Below are positions 61,700 through 64,000 of a stretch of DNA of 64,000 nt, one piece after another (positions within the stretch are counted from its first letter, which is position 1; each line of letters begins with the position of its first letter). The stretch is taken from assembly GCA_022577435.1 (NCBI GenBank), contig JAKOON010000022.1:10414730-10478729 (forward strand). Reading direction: 5' to 3'. The notes beneath the pieces are model-generated. The model was given only the letters and a program-made list of their open reading frames with translations, was not told the DNA's origin and ran no database searches. Made by a program: the position numbers and the translations under genes. The stretch comes from Embiotoca jacksoni (Eukaryota > Chordata > Actinopteri > Embiotocidae).

Positions 61700-62420
61700 A
61701 CCTCTCTCGGCAAGTGCGCAAAGCAGGTCTGTCTGTGCTTTCTGGGCGTCCCTTCTCCCTGTCAGCGGCATCCAGAGGAAGAGGCAGCACTGTCACTATG
61801 GACAGGCTCAGGGGAGGACGAGGCAGAGCAAGTGAAAGTTACAGGGAGGGGAGGAGGAGGGGGAGGAAAAAAAACATGACACGGAGGAGGTGTACAGATG
61901 ACAAGTCCCTTCATTGGGGAGTCCTGTGAAGTGAGGGAGCTGCGGAGACGGGAAGGAGGGGAAAAGGGACACCAGCGGAAGGGTTTTGTGGAGAGAAGCA
62001 AGCTCAGGGATGGAAGTTGTGCGCTCGTCCCCCACAGCTCGGCTGTTCTGCAAGCGCTCCTCGAATAAACCGGCTTGACTGCACAGCGTAGTGGGCAGAT
62101 GTTGCTCACATCCGGCTTGTCTGCCGAATGCATAATTCACTTGTTGTTTACATAAACTAAATCTTACCCGTCGGTTGAAGGGCATGCTGCTTCATGCTAC
62201 ACGAGTTAATCAAGTCGAAGAGAGACAAAGGCGGTTTCAACAGAGGCGTGTGCATTCGCTTCACAACTCGCGGTTTGTTCGGGAGTGAGTTTGTGTGCGC
62301 TACAGCCCCATACAGATCATGTTTTGATGCATCAAACGCAGCATCCATGCATTTGTTTCTCGGCTTCACCTGAATTATTGATCCGTAGTGCTCTGTTGTT
62401 AACTTAACATTCATGTTTTA
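61700..62420 (-). promoter_or_regulatory. CpG-containing region with a minus-strand splice donor
   Basis: The segment is richer in CpG than its flanks. On the minus strand it contains CCGACGG followed by GTAAGAT (62167-62161), a good donor. It could be an alternative upstream first exon of lrrn3 or of an unrelated transcript. The 85-codon frame that runs into the donor (62414-62157) has no recognisable domain. Confidence 0.2.
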
Positions 62421-62849
62421 GTCAGCGCACCGTCTACTGTATCCTTAAGGGATTTAGTGGATTGGGTAATAGATATTTTGCCCTCCTTGATCTGTCCTAT
62501 GCATTTATATTAGGAGATGTATTGATTTTGGACAACTTCATATCAAAGGTTATGTGCTGAAAGAGCAATGATTTTGTTTTAGCTTGAATAAATGTATATT
62601 TTAGCCCCTAATTATTCAGACAGTTTGACCTGAGATGTGAAGTTGCTACACAGTTGTTTAGTGTTCAGGAACCACCACAATCTGTCCCTAATATTACTAC
62701 TACTACTGTAGTTGCTATGAATGGATATTACAAGTAAGTAATTAAAAACATTTTGAAATTAAACTTTCTTTTGGCTATTAATCGTTCAGTATTGATGTAG
62801 TAACCAGATTACACAACATTAGCTTGAGATTTCACCTCTTCCTCTGTGA

Positions 62850-63130
62850 TGCTGGAGAAGTGATGCCGTTAAGAGGTCGTCTATATAAAGTGAATTTTTC
62901 CTTTTTATGAAGGGGATGGTTCGGTAAGTTATCGATACAACGGAAGACTTTGTTGGATGAAGAGAGCTATTTGCTTCTCGTTTACGACTACGAGGCTTTT
63001 TTTAGAACCACTTTAACGATTGCCATGATGACAATTGGGTGGCTTTAAGGACGTAGTAAATTAGACGCACGACATGGTTCATTTGAACTCAAACCCATTA
63101 TGTTCCCACTCACCCTGACCAGTTGGTTTT
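62850..63130 (+). repeat. Dispersed repeat family B, copy 4
   Basis: GCTGGAGAAGTGATGCCGTT, GGTCGTCTATATAAAGTGAA, GATGGTTCGGTAAG, a CATGATGACAATTGGG variant of the palindrome, TTAAGGACGTAGTAAATTAG and AACTCAAACCCATTATG follow the order of copy 3. It is the most diverged copy and lacks the ACCCAAAT hairpin. Confidence 0.5.
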
Positions 63131-64000
63131 GGTGCGTAAATTTAATCTAATGAAGTCTAAATCTGGTCTCAAAACTAAACTGTTATTGTTTTCTCTGTTC
63201 AACATTGAAAAGCCCAAAGATGTTGAGTTTGCTGTCATGGAAAAGTACGGAAACAGAAAGTACATTTTGCTGAAAAATGACTGAGACCGTGAATCCATTA
63301 TCAAAATTGCTGTCTTTCGAAGCTATTAATCGTCAATTCATTTCAGCTTTAGAGTGCTGGTAAGGTTCTGGTTGCCTGTGGAAATATTGAAATTGACATG
63401 CATTGTGGGGGTCAACAGGAGCCCAACAACAATTTTGTTTTGCCCCGGGGCTCCCTGGGAAGTTAATCCGGCCATGACTGCACTATAAAGCTGCAGTTTT
63501 GAACCTTTCATTAAAAGGTGTATGAGATCCAGTAGCCTCAAGAGAGCTCAAAACACACCTGAGCCCCTGCACACAGCTGTTGGAGGTGGAAACACATCTT
63601 TATAAAAATGCTAGCATCTGACCTAAACATGGGATTGGCTCATTAACAGTATTTTGTTGCTCATATGGTTTATTTCTGGAATTTATTTTCCTGCACGTAA
63701 ATTATAAAATATAATAGACCATTGTCTGCTGTTATATGGCTAGATTCATCATTTAGGTCAAAATCTGTGTCTGAGGTAAGATCTGTGCGTACGTAAGCAT
63801 AATCCTGTGCAGACCTTATTCTAATCTACATTGTGCAGTAAAATAAACTTCACCTGACATCTGCTGCTTTGCACAAACACTCATACTGCAGCTGGCAGAA
63901 CAAAGCGTGGAGAAATAACCGTGACTTTAAAGGCAGGTGTAGCTGACAGCTCCTGCGGTGTCTACCTACTGTGATTGTTGCAGCAGCAAGTTTGGGGAGG
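63131..64000. other. Non-coding end of window
   Basis: No gene or clear repeat recognised. Open frames at 63110-63304 and 63338-63541 (minus) lack protein character. Confidence 0.4.

Noticed and set aside
1..64000. immp2l exons on the plus strand
   Set aside because: I looked for segments encoding the known peptidase motifs and found none. The nesting hypothesis is kept only as inference.

Overview
The window looks like 64 kb of a ray-finned (probably percomorph teleost) genome. The reasons are a very high density of (CA/GT)n microsatellites, several interspersed-repeat families I associate with teleosts (a foldback MITE, Tc1-like and mariner-like relics, a Ty3/gypsy-type solo LTR), and one vertebrate-type gene. 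There are no bacterial-style gene arrays, no CRISPR array, and no rRNA or tRNA gene that I could support.

The only confident protein gene is on the minus strand at 34363-36492. It is an intact, intronless 709-codon reading frame for a leucine-rich repeat neuronal protein, closest to LRRN3 by motif (signal peptide, LRRNT, about 12 LRRs, LRRCT, one Ig-like C2 domain, one FN3 domain, one transmembrane helix, 61-residue tail). Around it I can propose a gene model. A 3' UTR runs to an AATAAA at about 33171. A 452-nt 5' UTR segment starts at a splice acceptor at 36945/36946. A 5' non-coding exon with a GTAAGT donor may lie about 12.3 kb upstream, near 49297. The 5' UTR segment carries several upstream ORFs, one of which ends in an AUGA overlap with the lrrn3 start codon, and a G-rich tract that could form a G-quadruplex.

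The rest is gene-poor. In mammals LRRN3 is nested in a huge intron of IMMP2L on the opposite strand. A similar arrangement would explain the desert, but I found no immp2l exon, so that is inference. Layout: 1-12.1 kb, microsatellite-rich non-coding DNA with a foldback MITE; 12.15-12.8 kb, a 647-bp solo LTR with 5-bp target duplication; 12.9-13.15 kb, a short unrecognised ORF; 13-33 kb, non-coding with a GGAT-type tetranucleotide array and dispersed repeats; 33-37 kb, lrrn3; 37-49 kb, putative lrrn3 intron; 49.3-49.9 kb, candidate exon 1/promoter; 50-64 kb, non-coding with a Tc1-like relic (53.6-54.4 kb), an internally deleted mariner relic (59.1-59.7 kb) and a second CpG-containing region (61.7-62.4 kb).

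I did not find a novel multi-gene system. The most interesting points are the uORF/G-quadruplex leader of lrrn3, its divergent cytoplasmic tail, a repeat family carrying RFX X-box-like palindromes, and the dissected transposon relics. Family assignments of repeats rest on memory of consensus sequences and were not checked by a search.
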